Source: Chloroflexota bacterium
GTDB taxonomy: Bacteria; Chloroflexota; Anaerolineae; Anaerolineales; Villigracilaceae
Reading direction: 5' to 3'
Length of the DNA stretch: 64,000 bases
Assembly: GCA_023459215.1 (NCBI GenBank)
Contig: JAEWVF010000084.1
Span: 1-64,000 of the forward strand
In this document: positions 14,913 through 23,778 of the stretch, piece after piece
Numbering within the stretch: the first letter of the stretch is position 1
Layout of the letters: each line of letters opens with the position of its first letter
The notes under the pieces: model-generated
What the model was told of the DNA's origin: nothing
The model's input: only the letters and a program-made list of their open reading frames with translations
The model's database searches: none
Made by a program: the position numbers and the translations under genes

Positions 14913-16344
14913 CATTCCCCCGGTCGACAGCTTGCTCCAGGCAGCGGGCGAACTCATCCGCGCCTATGGCCGCCCGCTCGTCGCCCAGGCGATTCGTGAA
15001 AGCCTCGAACAGGTTCGGGCGGATGTCCGCGGCGGGGCTTCCGTCCCGGCAAATGAGCAGCTCCTGGCCCTGGCCCAATCCCGCCTCGCAGCGTGGACGC
15101 GTTCCACGCTCGAACCGGTCATCAACGCCACCGGCGTGATCATCCACACCAACCTGGGCCGCGCCCCGTTGAGCAAATCCGCTATGGAGGTCATGCAGGC
15201 CGTTTCAGTTGGTTATTCGACCCTTGAATTCGACCTGAACACCGGCAAGCGCGGTTCGCGCCTGATTCACTCCGAAGCCGTCTTGCAACGTCTGACCGGG
15301 GCCGAGGCCGCGGTTGTCGTCAACAACAACGCCGCCGCCGTCCTGCTGGCGCTTTCCGCCCTGGCCAATCGCAAACGGGCCATCATCGCCCGCGGACAGA
15401 TGATCGAAATCGGCGGCTCCTTCCGCATCCCGGATGTGATGAAGCAAAGCGGGGCCAAACTGATCGAAGTGGGCAGCACCAACAAAGTCCACCTGCGCGA
15501 CTACGAAGAAGCCCTGTCCGAGTCCTTTTCCAAGTCCGTTTCCATCCGTGAGTCCGCTAAAAAGTCCGTTTCCGAGTCCGCTTCCATCCGTGAGTCCGTG
15601 AAAGAGTCCGTTTTCAGGTCCGTGGTCATCCGCGCCCACCGCTCCAACTTCAAAATCATCGGTTTTACCGAAGAACCCTCCTTAAAAGAAATCTGCGACC
15701 TGGCCCACGCCCACGATGCCATCGTCATCGATGATCTCGGCTCGGGCACTTTCTTCAACGTTGAAAAATACGGCCTGACCCACGAACCGACCATCCTTGA
15801 ATCGCTGGCTGCCGGGGCCGACGTGGTCACCTTCTCCGGCGACAAACTGCTCGGCGGGCCGCAGGCCGGGATCATCATCGGCAAAAAAGCCCTGCTCGAC
15901 AAAATCAAAAAGCATCCGCTGGCGCGCGCTGTCCGCGCCGATAAAACCCGCCTGGCCGGGATCACGGCCACCCTGCTGCATTACCTGAAAGACGAAGCCG
16001 AGACAGAAATCCCAATCTGGCGCATGATTTCGCAGACGCCGGAGTCGCTCAAGGCCAGGGCCGAGCACTGGCAACGGGAATTAGCTCCTTCGACTTCGCT
16101 CAGGATGTCGGTTGTTCCGGCTGAATCAACCGTCGGCGGCGGATCGTTACCGGGTGAGAGCCTGCCCACCTTCGTATTAAGCCTCGAACTTCCCAAACCC
16201 GATAAATTCTTAGCCAAACTGCGCCAGCAAACCCCGGCCATCATCGCCCGCACCGAAAACGACCGCGTTCTGCTCGACCCGCGCACCGTTTTGCCCGACC
16301 AGGAACCCATTTTATTGGAGATACTCAAGAACATCCTACTTTAG
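14899..16344 (+). CDS. selA: L-seryl-tRNA(Sec) selenium transferase, with in-frame repeat insertions
   Basis: A 481-residue PLP enzyme that would convert Ser-tRNA(Sec) to Sec-tRNA(Sec). The N-terminal domain (IPPVDSLLQAAGELIRAYGR) and core motifs INATGVIIHTNLGRAPLS, DDLGSGTF and the PLP-lysine motif TFSGDKLLGGPQAG are intact. Two segments are foreign to the family. A Ser/Lys-rich insertion of about 36 residues (SESFSKSVSIRESAKKSVSE and similar) interrupts the normal transition into VIRAHRSNFKIIGF. A PSTSLRMS stretch near the C-terminal domain is encoded by an R2 repeat. Both are in frame, so the protein may still work. Neither selB, selD nor tRNA(Sec) lies in this window. Confidence 0.85.
   Translation: MTLRNIPPVDSLLQAAGELIRAYGRPLVAQAIRESLEQVRADVRGGASVPANEQLLALAQSRLAAWTRSTLEPVINATGVIIHTNLGRAPLSKSAMEVMQAVSVGYSTLEFDLNTGKRGSRLIHSEAVLQRLTGAEAAVVVNNNAAAVLLALSALANRKRAIIARGQMIEIGGSFRIPDVMKQSGAKLIEVGSTNKVHLRDYEEALSESFSKSVSIRESAKKSVSESASIRESVKESVFRSVVIRAHRSNFKIIGFTEEPSLKEICDLAHAHDAIVIDDLGSGTFFNVEKYGLTHEPTILESLAAGADVVTFSGDKLLGGPQAGIIIGKKALLDKIKKHPLARAVRADKTRLAGITATLLHYLKDEAETEIPIWRMISQTPESLKARAEHWQRELAPSTSLRMSVVPAESTVGGGSLPGESLPTFVLSLELPKPDKFLAKLRQQTPAIIARTENDRVLLDPRTVLPDQEPILLEILKNILL
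15517..15625. repeat. GAGTCCGT-type tandem repeat inside selA
   Basis: About nine degenerate copies of GAGTCCGT / AAGTCCGT alternate with TTTCCATCC. The whole segment of about 109 bp is in frame and encodes a low-complexity Ser/Glu/Lys-rich stretch where SelA homologues have a short loop. Confidence 0.75.
16084..16106. repeat. R2 repeat copy inside selA
   Basis: CTCCTTCGACTTCGCTCAGG matches the core of the intergenic R2 repeats at 4342, 13259 and 40850. It is read in frame as PSTSLR within the C-terminal domain of SelA. Confidence 0.65.
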
Positions 16345-16353
16345 AGGTAAACG

Positions 16354-16962
16354 ATGTATACCCTGACCGTCCCAATCAAATCGCCGCGCCAGTTGCCGAA
16401 ACTGGTTTTCCCCGAGGGCTGCCTGAAATGCGGAAAACCCAAAGCCGGTACACGCGCCATCCATTTCGATGTCAGCAAATCGGATAAAAAATCGATCATG
16501 CTTGAGTTGGAACCGCCGCTCTGCAAGGATTGCATCGAACTGGAGAATAAACTGGAATGGTTCTCGTTGCTGCCGTTCACTATTAGCGCCCTTTTGTCCG
16601 CGGGTTTGGGATTTTTGCTGCTGTTTTTTATCATCCTGCCGCTGCTGCCCTTCTGGGACTTTTTCGGCATCAACGACCGTCAAGGCAGGGTTGTGCTCTT
16701 TGTGATTTCTGCCGCGGGAGCCTTAATTTCAGCCGTTGTCGGCGGGACGGTGGTTGAGTTCACCCTGAAACTGCTGGCCGCACCTTATTTTGGGAAATTG
16801 CTCCTCAGCCGTCCGCCGACCCTCCTGGCCCTGACGCGCGACCTGCACGACATCGTTGGCTTGCGCGCCCAACTGACCCCAGACAAAAGCACCCTGACCC
16901 TGACTTTTGAACACGAAGAGATGGCCAAAGAGTTCGCGGCGCTGAATGGGATTCAATTTTAG
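16354..16962 (+). CDS. Zinc-ribbon membrane protein of unknown function
   Basis: A 202-residue protein. The N-terminal part has two Cys pairs (GCLKCGKP near residue 24 and LCKDC near residue 53) that would form a zinc ribbon. Two strong transmembrane helices follow, at about residues 68-90 and 108-130, with a soluble C-terminal domain of about 60 residues. I recognise no named family. It starts 9 bp after selA on the same strand, so it is probably part of that transcript. Confidence 0.65.
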   Translation: MYTLTVPIKSPRQLPKLVFPEGCLKCGKPKAGTRAIHFDVSKSDKKSIMLELEPPLCKDCIELENKLEWFSLLPFTISALLSAGLGFLLLFFIILPLLPFWDFFGINDRQGRVVLFVISAAGALISAVVGGTVVEFTLKLLAAPYFGKLLLSRPPTLLALTRDLHDIVGLRAQLTPDKSTLTLTFEHEEMAKEFAALNGIQF

Positions 16963-17040
16963 CAATTAACATTCATCAGCCAATACAAAACAAAAATGTC
17001 GAAACACATATTTCTTGATAATTGGGTTTATTCAAATCTA

Positions 17041-17145
17041 ACCAACACCGAAGGTGACCGCGCCCTGCTTGACCCACACACCGTTTTGCCAGAGCAGGAT
17101 GCCGTTTTGCTGGCAGTGCTCAAGCAGTGGCTTGAAATATGCTAA
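17041..17145 (+). pseudogene. Remnant of a second selA C-terminus
   Basis: In frame with TAA at 17143-17145 the sequence reads NTEGDRALLDPHTVLPEQDA and ends LAVLKQWLEIC. This matches the end of the intact SelA (TENDRVLLDPRTVLPDQEP...) residue for residue over about 25 positions. No start codon or upstream part remains; a stop lies just upstream. It is either a decayed duplicate or the displaced original 3' end of selA. Confidence 0.65.
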
Positions 17146-17150
17146 TTGAA

Positions 17151-17236
17151 TTTGTCATTTCGAGCGATAGCGAGAAATCTTTACGATTATGCATAAGATT
17201 TCTCAGTCGTTGCTACGCAACTCCTTCGAAATGACA
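17151..17236. repeat. Dispersed palindromic repeat, family R1 (copy 2)
   Basis: An 86-bp element with the same ends as the copy at 1742-1834 but in the opposite orientation (TTTGTCATTTCGAGCG...CTTCGAAATGACA). The internal GTTGCTACGCAACTCCTTCG matches the reverse complement of copy 1 almost base for base. It lies directly upstream of the M24 peptidase gene. Confidence 0.8.
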
Positions 17237-17263
17237 GCGCCTATCCATTTCCCCGGAGACTCC

Positions 17264-18511
17264 ATGAAATCTGATCTCGACACCCTGATGGCCCAAAAGA
17301 ACCTCGATGCCCTGCTCGTCTTTGGCAACGCCGAACACAACCCGCCGATGACTTACCTGACCGGCGGCGGGCACGTCAGCGCAGCCACGCTGATCAAAAA
17401 GCGCGGTGAGCCTGCCGTCCTGTTTTGCAACGACATGGAACGCGATGAAGCCGCCAAAAGCGGCCTGACTGTGCGCCTGTACGGCGAATATCCCTGGCAG
17501 GAGATGCTCAAAGAAGCGGGCGGCGATACCGCCCTGATGAGCGCCCTGCGCCTGCGGCGGATGTTCAAGGATTTGGGCGTTTCAGGCCGGGTTGGGCTGT
17601 ACGGATTCAGCGATTTGAGCAGCCTGTTCGCCACGCTCTCGCACGTTCAGCACCTGGTTCCGGACGTGGAGTTGGTCGGCGAAACCCGCGACAACTCCAT
17701 TTTCATGCTCGCCATGGAAACCAAGGATGCCGACGAGGTTGCCCGCATCCGCCGCATGGGCAAGATCACCACCGAGGTAGTCGGCCTGACCGCTGCTTAC
17801 CTGCAAGAACGCAACGTTCGCGCCGATGAAGTGGTTCTCAAGGAAGACGGCTCGCCGCTGACGATTGGCGATTTGAAAGAAAAAATCAACCTGTGGCTGG
17901 CCGAGCGCGGCGCAAGCCCAACCGAGGGCTACATCCTGGCCATTGGCCGCGATGCCGGCGTCCCGCACTCGCAGGGCAACCCAGTGGATAAAGTCAAACT
18001 CGGCCAGACCATCGTTTTTGACATCTATCCGCAGGAAAACGGCGGTGGCTACTTCTACGATTTCACCCGCACCTGGAGCCTGGGCTACGCCACCCCTGAA
18101 GCGCAGAAACTCTACGATCAGGTTAAGAACGCCTACGAACGCGTTGTCGACAACCTGGACATGAACGCCAAGTTCAAGGATTACCAGTCCCTGACCTGCG
18201 ACATCTTCGAAAAAGACGGCCACCCGACCGTGCGCAGTGAAAAAGCCCCCCTGCAAGGCTACGTCCACAGCCTGGGCCACGGACTCGGCTTGAACATCCA
18301 CGAGCGCCCGTGGAGCGGCCTGACCGCCACCGATGACAACCTGCTCAAACCTGGCGTGGTTTTCACCATCGAGCCAGGCCTGTACTATCCCGAACAAGGC
18401 ATGGGGTTCCGCATCGAAGACTCGTACTGGATGAACCCCGAAGGCAGAATCGAACTGCTGGCCGAGTATCCGTATGACTTTGTTTTAGAGATGAAGAAGT
18501 GGAAAAAATAA
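17264..18511 (+). CDS. M24-family Xaa-Pro aminopeptidase-like metallopeptidase
   Basis: A 415-residue protein with a creatinase-like N-terminal domain and a C-terminal pita-bread fold. The five metal ligands are visible in order: Asp in VFDIYP, Asp in YDFTRTW, His in HSLGHGLGL, Glu in TIEPGLYYP and Glu in RIEDSY. It would remove N-terminal residues before proline. The start at 17264 after CCCGGAGAC is preferred; the longer frame starts within repeat R1. Its 3' end overlaps tsaD by 13 bp. Confidence 0.85.
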   Translation: MKSDLDTLMAQKNLDALLVFGNAEHNPPMTYLTGGGHVSAATLIKKRGEPAVLFCNDMERDEAAKSGLTVRLYGEYPWQEMLKEAGGDTALMSALRLRRMFKDLGVSGRVGLYGFSDLSSLFATLSHVQHLVPDVELVGETRDNSIFMLAMETKDADEVARIRRMGKITTEVVGLTAAYLQERNVRADEVVLKEDGSPLTIGDLKEKINLWLAERGASPTEGYILAIGRDAGVPHSQGNPVDKVKLGQTIVFDIYPQENGGGYFYDFTRTWSLGYATPEAQKLYDQVKNAYERVVDNLDMNAKFKDYQSLTCDIFEKDGHPTVRSEKAPLQGYVHSLGHGLGLNIHERPWSGLTATDDNLLKPGVVFTIEPGLYYPEQGMGFRIEDSYWMNPEGRIELLAEYPYDFVLEMKKWKK

Positions 18512-19530
18512 CCCGCATCCTCGCCATTGAAACATCCTGCGACGAAACTGCCGCCGCTGTGATTGAAAACGGGCGCGCCCTGCGCTCATCAGTGGTCGCA
18601 TCACAAATGGATATGCATGCCCGCTACGGCGGCGTTTTCCCCGAAGTCGCCTCGCGCCAGCATGTTCTGAGCATCCTGCCAGTCGTGCAAGAGGCGCTGG
18701 ATAAGGCCCAACTGACCCTAAACGATGTGGACGCCATCGCCGTGACGCGCGGCCCCGGCCTGGCCGGGTCGCTGGTGGTTGGCATCAACGCTGCCAAGGG
18801 ACTTGCGCTCGGCAGCGGCAAACCGCTGGTTGGCGCAAACCACCTTGAAGGGCATATCTATGCCTCCTGGCTGTATGAGGCCGGGACGGAGAATCCGCCC
18901 GAAGCGCCGGGATTCCCATTGATTGCCCTGCTCGTCTCTGGCGGACACTCCGAAATCGACCTGATGAGCGGCCATTTGCAGTACAAGCGCCTGGGCGCGA
19001 CCCTCGACGATGCAGCCGGCGAGGCCTTCGACAAGGTCGCCCGCCTGTTGGGTTTGCCCTATCCCGGCGGCCCCTCGGTGCAAAAAGCCGCCGAAAGCGG
19101 CGACCCGAAAGCCTTCAAATTCACCCGTCCCAAAACAGACGGCCCCTGGGATTTTTCGTTCAGCGGCATCAAGACCGCCGTGCTCTACACCATCCGTGAC
19201 CTTGAAAAAAGCGGCCAGCCGATTCCCGTCAACGATATTGCCGCCAGTTTCCAGGCCACGGTCATCGATTATCTGATTGGCAAAACCGTCGATGCCGCCC
19301 GCGCCCATAGCGTGCATGAACTGCTCCTGGCAGGCGGGGTTTCGGCCAATAAACCGCTGCGCGAGGCCTTCCTGAACCTGCAAAACGAGGGGTTCAAGGT
19401 TCACATCCCCAAATTCGCCTACACCACCGATAATGCCGCGATGATTGCCGCGGCAGGCGCGTTCCGCTTTCTGCACGGACACACCAGCGGACTGGAAATC
19501 GATGTGCTGCCCACCTGGCCGTTGTCGTAA
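18499..19530 (+). CDS. tsaD: tRNA N6-threonylcarbamoyladenosine transferase subunit TsaD
   Basis: A 343-residue ASKHA-fold protein that transfers threonylcarbamoyl to A37 of ANN-decoding tRNAs, with TsaB/E/C encoded elsewhere. N-terminal AIETSCDETAAAV, the metal-binding NHLEGHIYASW, and ALLVSGGHSEI are signature motifs; GGVSANKPLRE is in the C-terminal half. Length is normal. The start overlaps the end of the M24 peptidase gene, so translation is coupled. It is followed by a strong terminator. Confidence 0.93.
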   Translation: MEKITRILAIETSCDETAAAVIENGRALRSSVVASQMDMHARYGGVFPEVASRQHVLSILPVVQEALDKAQLTLNDVDAIAVTRGPGLAGSLVVGINAAKGLALGSGKPLVGANHLEGHIYASWLYEAGTENPPEAPGFPLIALLVSGGHSEIDLMSGHLQYKRLGATLDDAAGEAFDKVARLLGLPYPGGPSVQKAAESGDPKAFKFTRPKTDGPWDFSFSGIKTAVLYTIRDLEKSGQPIPVNDIAASFQATVIDYLIGKTVDAARAHSVHELLLAGGVSANKPLREAFLNLQNEGFKVHIPKFAYTTDNAAMIAAAGAFRFLHGHTSGLEIDVLPTWPLS

Positions 19531-19554
19531 ATCCAAAGCCTATTTCCAAAACAG

Positions 19555-19598
19555 AAAGAGCGCGACGGTTTTGCAAATGACCGTCGCGCTCTCTTTAT
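19555..19598. terminator. Intrinsic terminator after tsaD
   Basis: A perfect 12-bp stem GAGCGCGACGGT / ACCGTCGCGCTC with a 10-nt loop is followed by TCTTTATT. It can also serve the convergent HEPN gene. Confidence 0.85.
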
Positions 19599-19611
19599 TG
19601 CGAAAAATGGT

Positions 19612-19989
19612 TCAACTTTTGAGAAACTCTTTCACAGTATCCACAAATTCTCTTGCCTGTTGAATTGTTTCATCAATATCTTCCCGTTGGAACTGAACCA
19701 TCTCATCATAATCGCCCAACTGTCGTTGGTTGAAGGCATCCAACAGCCCGCGATGAAACCGGGCATCAAACAAGCCTGTTTTGACAAACTCTTGTGCAAA
19801 CATGCTGTGAACCGCGCCATGTTTTTTGAAACTCAACTCTTTTTCATTTAGCAGGGCTTCGGCGGCATAGAAAAAGCCATAATAGGCCCGGCTGGCCGAA
19901 TCACGCAAATAGCCCTGATTGAGAAGCAGTTCAGCAGCATTCAGGGTTTCCTGGGCATTGGCCAGCAATTGAGCCGTTTCTGTTTTCAT
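19612..19989 (-). CDS. HEPN-domain protein (toxin-like partner)
   Basis: A 125-residue all-helical protein. SASRAYYGFFYAAEALL and the following KKHGAVHSMFAQEFV match HEPN-domain proteins of the HEPN/MNT type. I do not see a clean Rx4-6H RNase motif, so the activity may differ. Its start overlaps the stop of the upstream nucleotidyltransferase gene (ATGA), giving the standard two-gene module. In such pairs the HEPN protein is the toxin or RNase and the MNT protein the antidote, sometimes by AMPylation. Confidence 0.8.
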   Translation of the reverse strand: MKTETAQLLANAQETLNAAELLLNQGYLRDSASRAYYGFFYAAEALLNEKELSFKKHGAVHSMFAQEFVKTGLFDARFHRGLLDAFNQRQLGDYDEMVQFQREDIDETIQQAREFVDTVKEFLKS

Positions 19990-20306
19990 ACAGCGATCCC
20001 CTCTGCGCGAACATTTCGCAAAAGAGGCTTATCAGCGGTTTTCCACTCTTGTTCGCGAAGGAAAACCGGGCTGATGGTAATTAAATATTCCAAAGACAAC
20101 TCCCCAACCAGATTGCTGGTGCGCTTGAGTTCCAGGGGCGAACGCTCAAAAGTGTCAAGGACAACCAACACATCCAGATCGGACCATTGCTCAAAATCGC
20201 CGCGCGCATAGGAACCATAAAGATAGACTCCTTTCAGGCGCGAACCGTAAAGCTGCGCAAGACCCTTCTTGAATTTTTTGAGCAGTTGTTTAAGTTTCAC
20301 AGTCAT
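19986..20306 (-). CDS. MNT-type nucleotidyltransferase
   Basis: A 106-residue minimal nucleotidyltransferase. GVYLYGSYARGDF followed by SDLDVLVVLD supplies the GSxxxG...DxD catalytic motif. It is the first gene of the two-gene module with the HEPN protein and overlaps it by 4 bp. It probably modifies or neutralises the HEPN partner. Confidence 0.85.
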   Translation of the reverse strand: MTVKLKQLLKKFKKGLAQLYGSRLKGVYLYGSYARGDFEQWSDLDVLVVLDTFERSPLELKRTSNLVGELSLEYLITISPVFLREQEWKTADKPLLRNVRAEGIAV

Positions 20307-20404
20307 GTTTTTATGTTACCGTCTTTCAGAAAAAAAGACAAGCAAAATAGTTTGTTTTGCCTGTGATAAACTTTGGCTATCAAACCTCCCTGAAAGGAAC
20401 CTTT

Positions 20405-22192
20405 ATGTGCGGAATTTTTGGTATTGTCACCAAAGATGAACAACCCCTCGGCCAGATTCTGACTGAAGCGGCCGAAAGACTCACCTATCGCGGCTACGAT
20501 TCGGTTGGCGCGGCCACCATCAGCGGCGCGAAAGTTGATTTGCGTAAGGATGTGGGCCGGGTCAAGGATGTGGCGGTCAAATACAACTTCGCCGAGATGA
20601 CCGGTTCGCGCGGCATCACCCAACTGCGCTGGGCCACCTTCGGCGAGCCATCGCAGGTTAATTCCCAGCCGCATCTCGATTCGGATGGCGACCTGGTCGG
20701 GGCGCACAATGGCAACGTGGTCAACAACGTCGAACTGCGCCAGCAGTTTATGGCCGAAGGCATGACCGTGCGCTCGATGAACGATGGCGAATCCTGCGTC
20801 CATGCCGTTGAACGCTACGTCAACCAGGGCTTTGATTTCATCGAAGCCATTCGCCGCGCCTACGGCGACCTGCAGGGCGACTATTCCTTTGTCATCGGCA
20901 AAATCAACGACGACAAACTCTACGCCTTCAAAAAAGGCTCCGGCCTGGTGGTCGGATTGGGCGAGGGCTTCACCTGCGTTTCTTCGGATTTGCCATCCAT
21001 CCTGCCGCTAACCCGCAAAATCATGCGCCTGAACGACGGCGAAATCATCACCTTCTGGCATGACCGCGTCGAACTGCACTCCGTCAAGGACGGTTCGCTC
21101 ATCGCCCGCGACCCCGAAGTTGTCACCGAGACGATGGAAGCGGTGCAAAAGGGCGGATTCGCCCATTTCATGCTCAAGGAAGTTCACGAACAGAGCCAGG
21201 TGGCGCGCGAAGTGCTGCACATGCTGGACGGTTCTCCCGATGTGGCCGGGGTGGTCGAAAAAATGAAAAACGCCCGCAACCTGTACTTTATCGGCTGCGG
21301 CACCAGTTACCACGCCTGCCTGACCGGGGCGGTTTACTTTGCCCAACTGGCCGGCAGGCCGGTCATCCCGGTGCTGGCTCCGCAGTTTGGGCCGCAATAT
21401 GCCCCGACGGTTAACGCCCAGGATGTCGGTTTGTTCGTCAGCCAGAGCGGTGAGACCAAGGATGTGCTGAATGCGCTCGAAATTGCCGAAGCCAAGGGCA
21501 TGACTTGCTTCGGGCTGGCCAACGTCATCGGTTCCACGCTGACCAAGGCCACCGTTTGCTCGCTGCCGCTGTGCTGCGGCTACGAGATCAGCGTCCCGGC
21601 CACCAAGACCTTCACCAACCAGGTGGTTTCCTTCCTGTATCTGGCCTATCGCCTGGCCGGGCGCGATACCGCCGAACTGGCGCAAATCCCCGATTTGATG
21701 GACAAAACCATTGAGATGGTCACGCATCAGGTCGAAACCATCGCCGCCGAAATCAACGCCTGGAACGACCTGTACTGCCTGGGCTTCGGAGCAACCTATC
21801 CCATCGCCCTGGAAGGCGCGCTCAAACTCAAGGAAATCACCTACGCCCACTGCGAAGGCATGCTTTCGACCGAGTTCAAGCACGGCCCGCTCTCGGCAGT
21901 GACCAAGGGCTTCCCGATCCTGTTCGCCGCCGGGCCGAACGACATCCCACTCATCGTCAGCGGCCTGAACGAGGTCACCTGCCGCGGCGCGCGCGCCATC
22001 GCCATCGGCCAGGATGATCCACGCCTGCACGCCAATGCCAGCGATGTGATCGTCATCCCCGATTCGACGCCCGAAATCGCCGCGCTGCTGGCCGTGCTGC
22101 CCCTGCAATTACTTTCCTATCACATGAGCGTGATGCGCGGCTACGATCCCGATTTCCCACGCAACCTGTCCAAAACGCTGACGGTGGATTAA
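20405..22192 (+). CDS. glmS: Glutamine-fructose-6-phosphate aminotransferase (isomerizing)
   Basis: A 595-residue enzyme making glucosamine 6-phosphate for peptidoglycan. The start at 20405 puts Cys at position 2 (MCGIFGIV), the N-terminal nucleophile after Met removal, and GAAAGGA precedes it. The class II glutaminase domain is followed by two SIS domains (FIGCGTSYHACLTG; LGFGATYPIALEGALKLKEI) and the typical C-terminal NLSKTLTVD. The phosphohexomutase at 6-7 kb could serve the same route. No glmS ribozyme is apparent in the short 5' gap. Confidence 0.93.
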   Translation: MCGIFGIVTKDEQPLGQILTEAAERLTYRGYDSVGAATISGAKVDLRKDVGRVKDVAVKYNFAEMTGSRGITQLRWATFGEPSQVNSQPHLDSDGDLVGAHNGNVVNNVELRQQFMAEGMTVRSMNDGESCVHAVERYVNQGFDFIEAIRRAYGDLQGDYSFVIGKINDDKLYAFKKGSGLVVGLGEGFTCVSSDLPSILPLTRKIMRLNDGEIITFWHDRVELHSVKDGSLIARDPEVVTETMEAVQKGGFAHFMLKEVHEQSQVAREVLHMLDGSPDVAGVVEKMKNARNLYFIGCGTSYHACLTGAVYFAQLAGRPVIPVLAPQFGPQYAPTVNAQDVGLFVSQSGETKDVLNALEIAEAKGMTCFGLANVIGSTLTKATVCSLPLCCGYEISVPATKTFTNQVVSFLYLAYRLAGRDTAELAQIPDLMDKTIEMVTHQVETIAAEINAWNDLYCLGFGATYPIALEGALKLKEITYAHCEGMLSTEFKHGPLSAVTKGFPILFAAGPNDIPLIVSGLNEVTCRGARAIAIGQDDPRLHANASDVIVIPDSTPEIAALLAVLPLQLLSYHMSVMRGYDPDFPRNLSKTLTVD

Positions 22193-22196
22193 ACGT

Positions 22197-22256
22197 GTAG
22201 GGGCACGGCGGAGAACTTGCAGATCATTGCACCTGCAAAAACCGCCGTGCCCCTAC
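22197..22256. repeat. GTAGGGGCACGGCGG palindromic repeat
   Basis: A 15-bp perfect inverted repeat (GTAGGGGCACGGCGG / CCGCCGTGCCCCTAC) with a 30-nt loop, followed by GTTTCTTT. It lies between convergent glmS and the Lnt-like gene and could double as a terminator for glmS. Confidence 0.75.
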
Positions 22257-22272
22257 GTTTCTTTAAAAAAAC

Positions 22273-23769
22273 CTACTTCACCTGCGACCGCTTCTCCAAC
22301 CAACTGCCGCCGAAGCCAAAGAAAATCATCCCGGCCAGGGCCAGCCAGCCCGTCCAATCGCCCAGCAAGGTTGAGAGGGTACCTTTCCCATCGCCCAACT
22401 GAACCTCCGCCACCAGCGTAGCTTCACCGCCCTCAGGGTAAGCCGCCAGCGCAAGAATCTGCCCGTAGGGGTCGATGACCGCCGAGTCGAAACCGCCATC
22501 CGCTTTGACCATCGCCACACGGTTTTCGACGGCGCGGAAAACAACATGGGTGTAGTGCTTGTTGGCGATGCTGCCCCAATCGTTCGAAGGCACGCCGATC
22601 AACTGCGCGCCCTGGGCCACCAGTTTGCGGGCCGTATCGGTGTAATCCAGGTCGTAACAAATAATTGTGCCCAGCCTGCCGAGCGGTGTTTCATAAACCG
22701 GGTAAGTCCCCCGGCTCAGGCTGGTCTCACCGCCAAACACCACCGGGTGATCCTTGCCAAAAACGCCCAGGAACTCTCCCTGCGGGTTGAGAACTGTTGC
22801 CTCGTTGCGGAAACCCTGCTCCAGGATGACCACATACCCAACCGCCAGGTGCGCGCCGGTCTCGGCAGCCAGCCCGCGCAGGTCAATCTGATCCTCGACC
22901 TGCGGATCCCAGAGCAACGCCCCTTCCGGCCAGACGATAAACTCCGCGCCTTGCGCCGCCGCTTCACGGCTCTGCGCTTTCATTTGCTCACGCACTTCTT
23001 CAGCACGGGCCGCATCGCCAATATTGGCGCTCACAATCGCAGAAACTTCAGGCTGGATAGCAGCCGCCATGACGCTGGCGGTGCCAAGGGGCAGGTTCAG
23101 CAGCAACAGGCTGGTCGCCACCCACAAAACGGACACGGCCCCAGCCGCAGCCGCCCACCCGCGCCACAGGCCGGGTTCAATCCTGACAGCGTCCTCCGCC
23201 AGCTTCCAGCGTGAATCGATCCAGGCCATCAGCAGCAACGCAAAAATATGGTTGACCATCATCACCAGCATGCCCATCCCGATGATGCCGAAGATGCTGA
23301 CGGGTTGGATGAGCCACAATTGACGGTAAAACGGATAAGCGATGAAAGCCCAGGTCCCGGCGATGGGGATGAAAAGCCGAATCATCTCGCTGCCTGCCCA
23401 GTTGGCAACTCCGCTGAGGATGAACCAGCGATAACCGGTTTTGTTGTTAAAAGAGCGCTGACTGCCATCGGCCAGGAAGCTGATGCCGCCCGCAATCAGC
23501 GGCAGCCAGACCATGAACGTCCCGATCGGGGCGAAAACCGGCCCGAGGTAGCCTTGCAGCCAAACCGCAACCCCCACCGCCGAGGCCAGCGACGAGAATT
23601 TGGGCGGCAGGATGCGATACTGCGCCACCAGCACCGGAATGTAACCGAGCAGCGCCAGCGGCCAAAGCTCAAAAGGCGGGAAGGCCAGCACCAGAAGCAG
23701 GCCGCCTGAAACGGCAAGGAAAAGCCCGAGGACAAGCCGAACCGGGGTGGAGAGATTGGGTTTGGTCAT
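22273..23769 (-). CDS. Apolipoprotein N-acyltransferase-like protein
   Basis: A 498-residue protein with about seven N-terminal hydrophobic segments, a nitrilase-fold domain and a C-terminal transmembrane helix, the layout of Lnt. The nitrilase triad is plausible: Glu in VWPEGALLW, Lys in FGKDHPVVF and Cys in TIICYDLDYTDTA. Lnt adds the third acyl chain to lipoproteins. That is notable in a bacterium thought to lack a typical outer membrane but consistent with the many lipoproteins here. Related carbon-nitrogen hydrolases with other substrates cannot be excluded. Confidence 0.78.
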   Translation of the reverse strand: MTKPNLSTPVRLVLGLFLAVSGGLLLVLAFPPFELWPLALLGYIPVLVAQYRILPPKFSSLASAVGVAVWLQGYLGPVFAPIGTFMVWLPLIAGGISFLADGSQRSFNNKTGYRWFILSGVANWAGSEMIRLFIPIAGTWAFIAYPFYRQLWLIQPVSIFGIIGMGMLVMMVNHIFALLLMAWIDSRWKLAEDAVRIEPGLWRGWAAAAGAVSVLWVATSLLLLNLPLGTASVMAAAIQPEVSAIVSANIGDAARAEEVREQMKAQSREAAAQGAEFIVWPEGALLWDPQVEDQIDLRGLAAETGAHLAVGYVVILEQGFRNEATVLNPQGEFLGVFGKDHPVVFGGETSLSRGTYPVYETPLGRLGTIICYDLDYTDTARKLVAQGAQLIGVPSNDWGSIANKHYTHVVFRAVENRVAMVKADGGFDSAVIDPYGQILALAAYPEGGEATLVAEVQLGDGKGTLSTLLGDWTGWLALAGMIFFGFGGSWLEKRSQVK

Positions 23770-23778
23770 AGAAACTCC

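Noticed and set aside
20307..20404. glmS ribozyme ahead of glmS
   Set aside because: The gap to the upstream divergent gene is only 98 bp and shows none of the ribozyme core elements I would expect.
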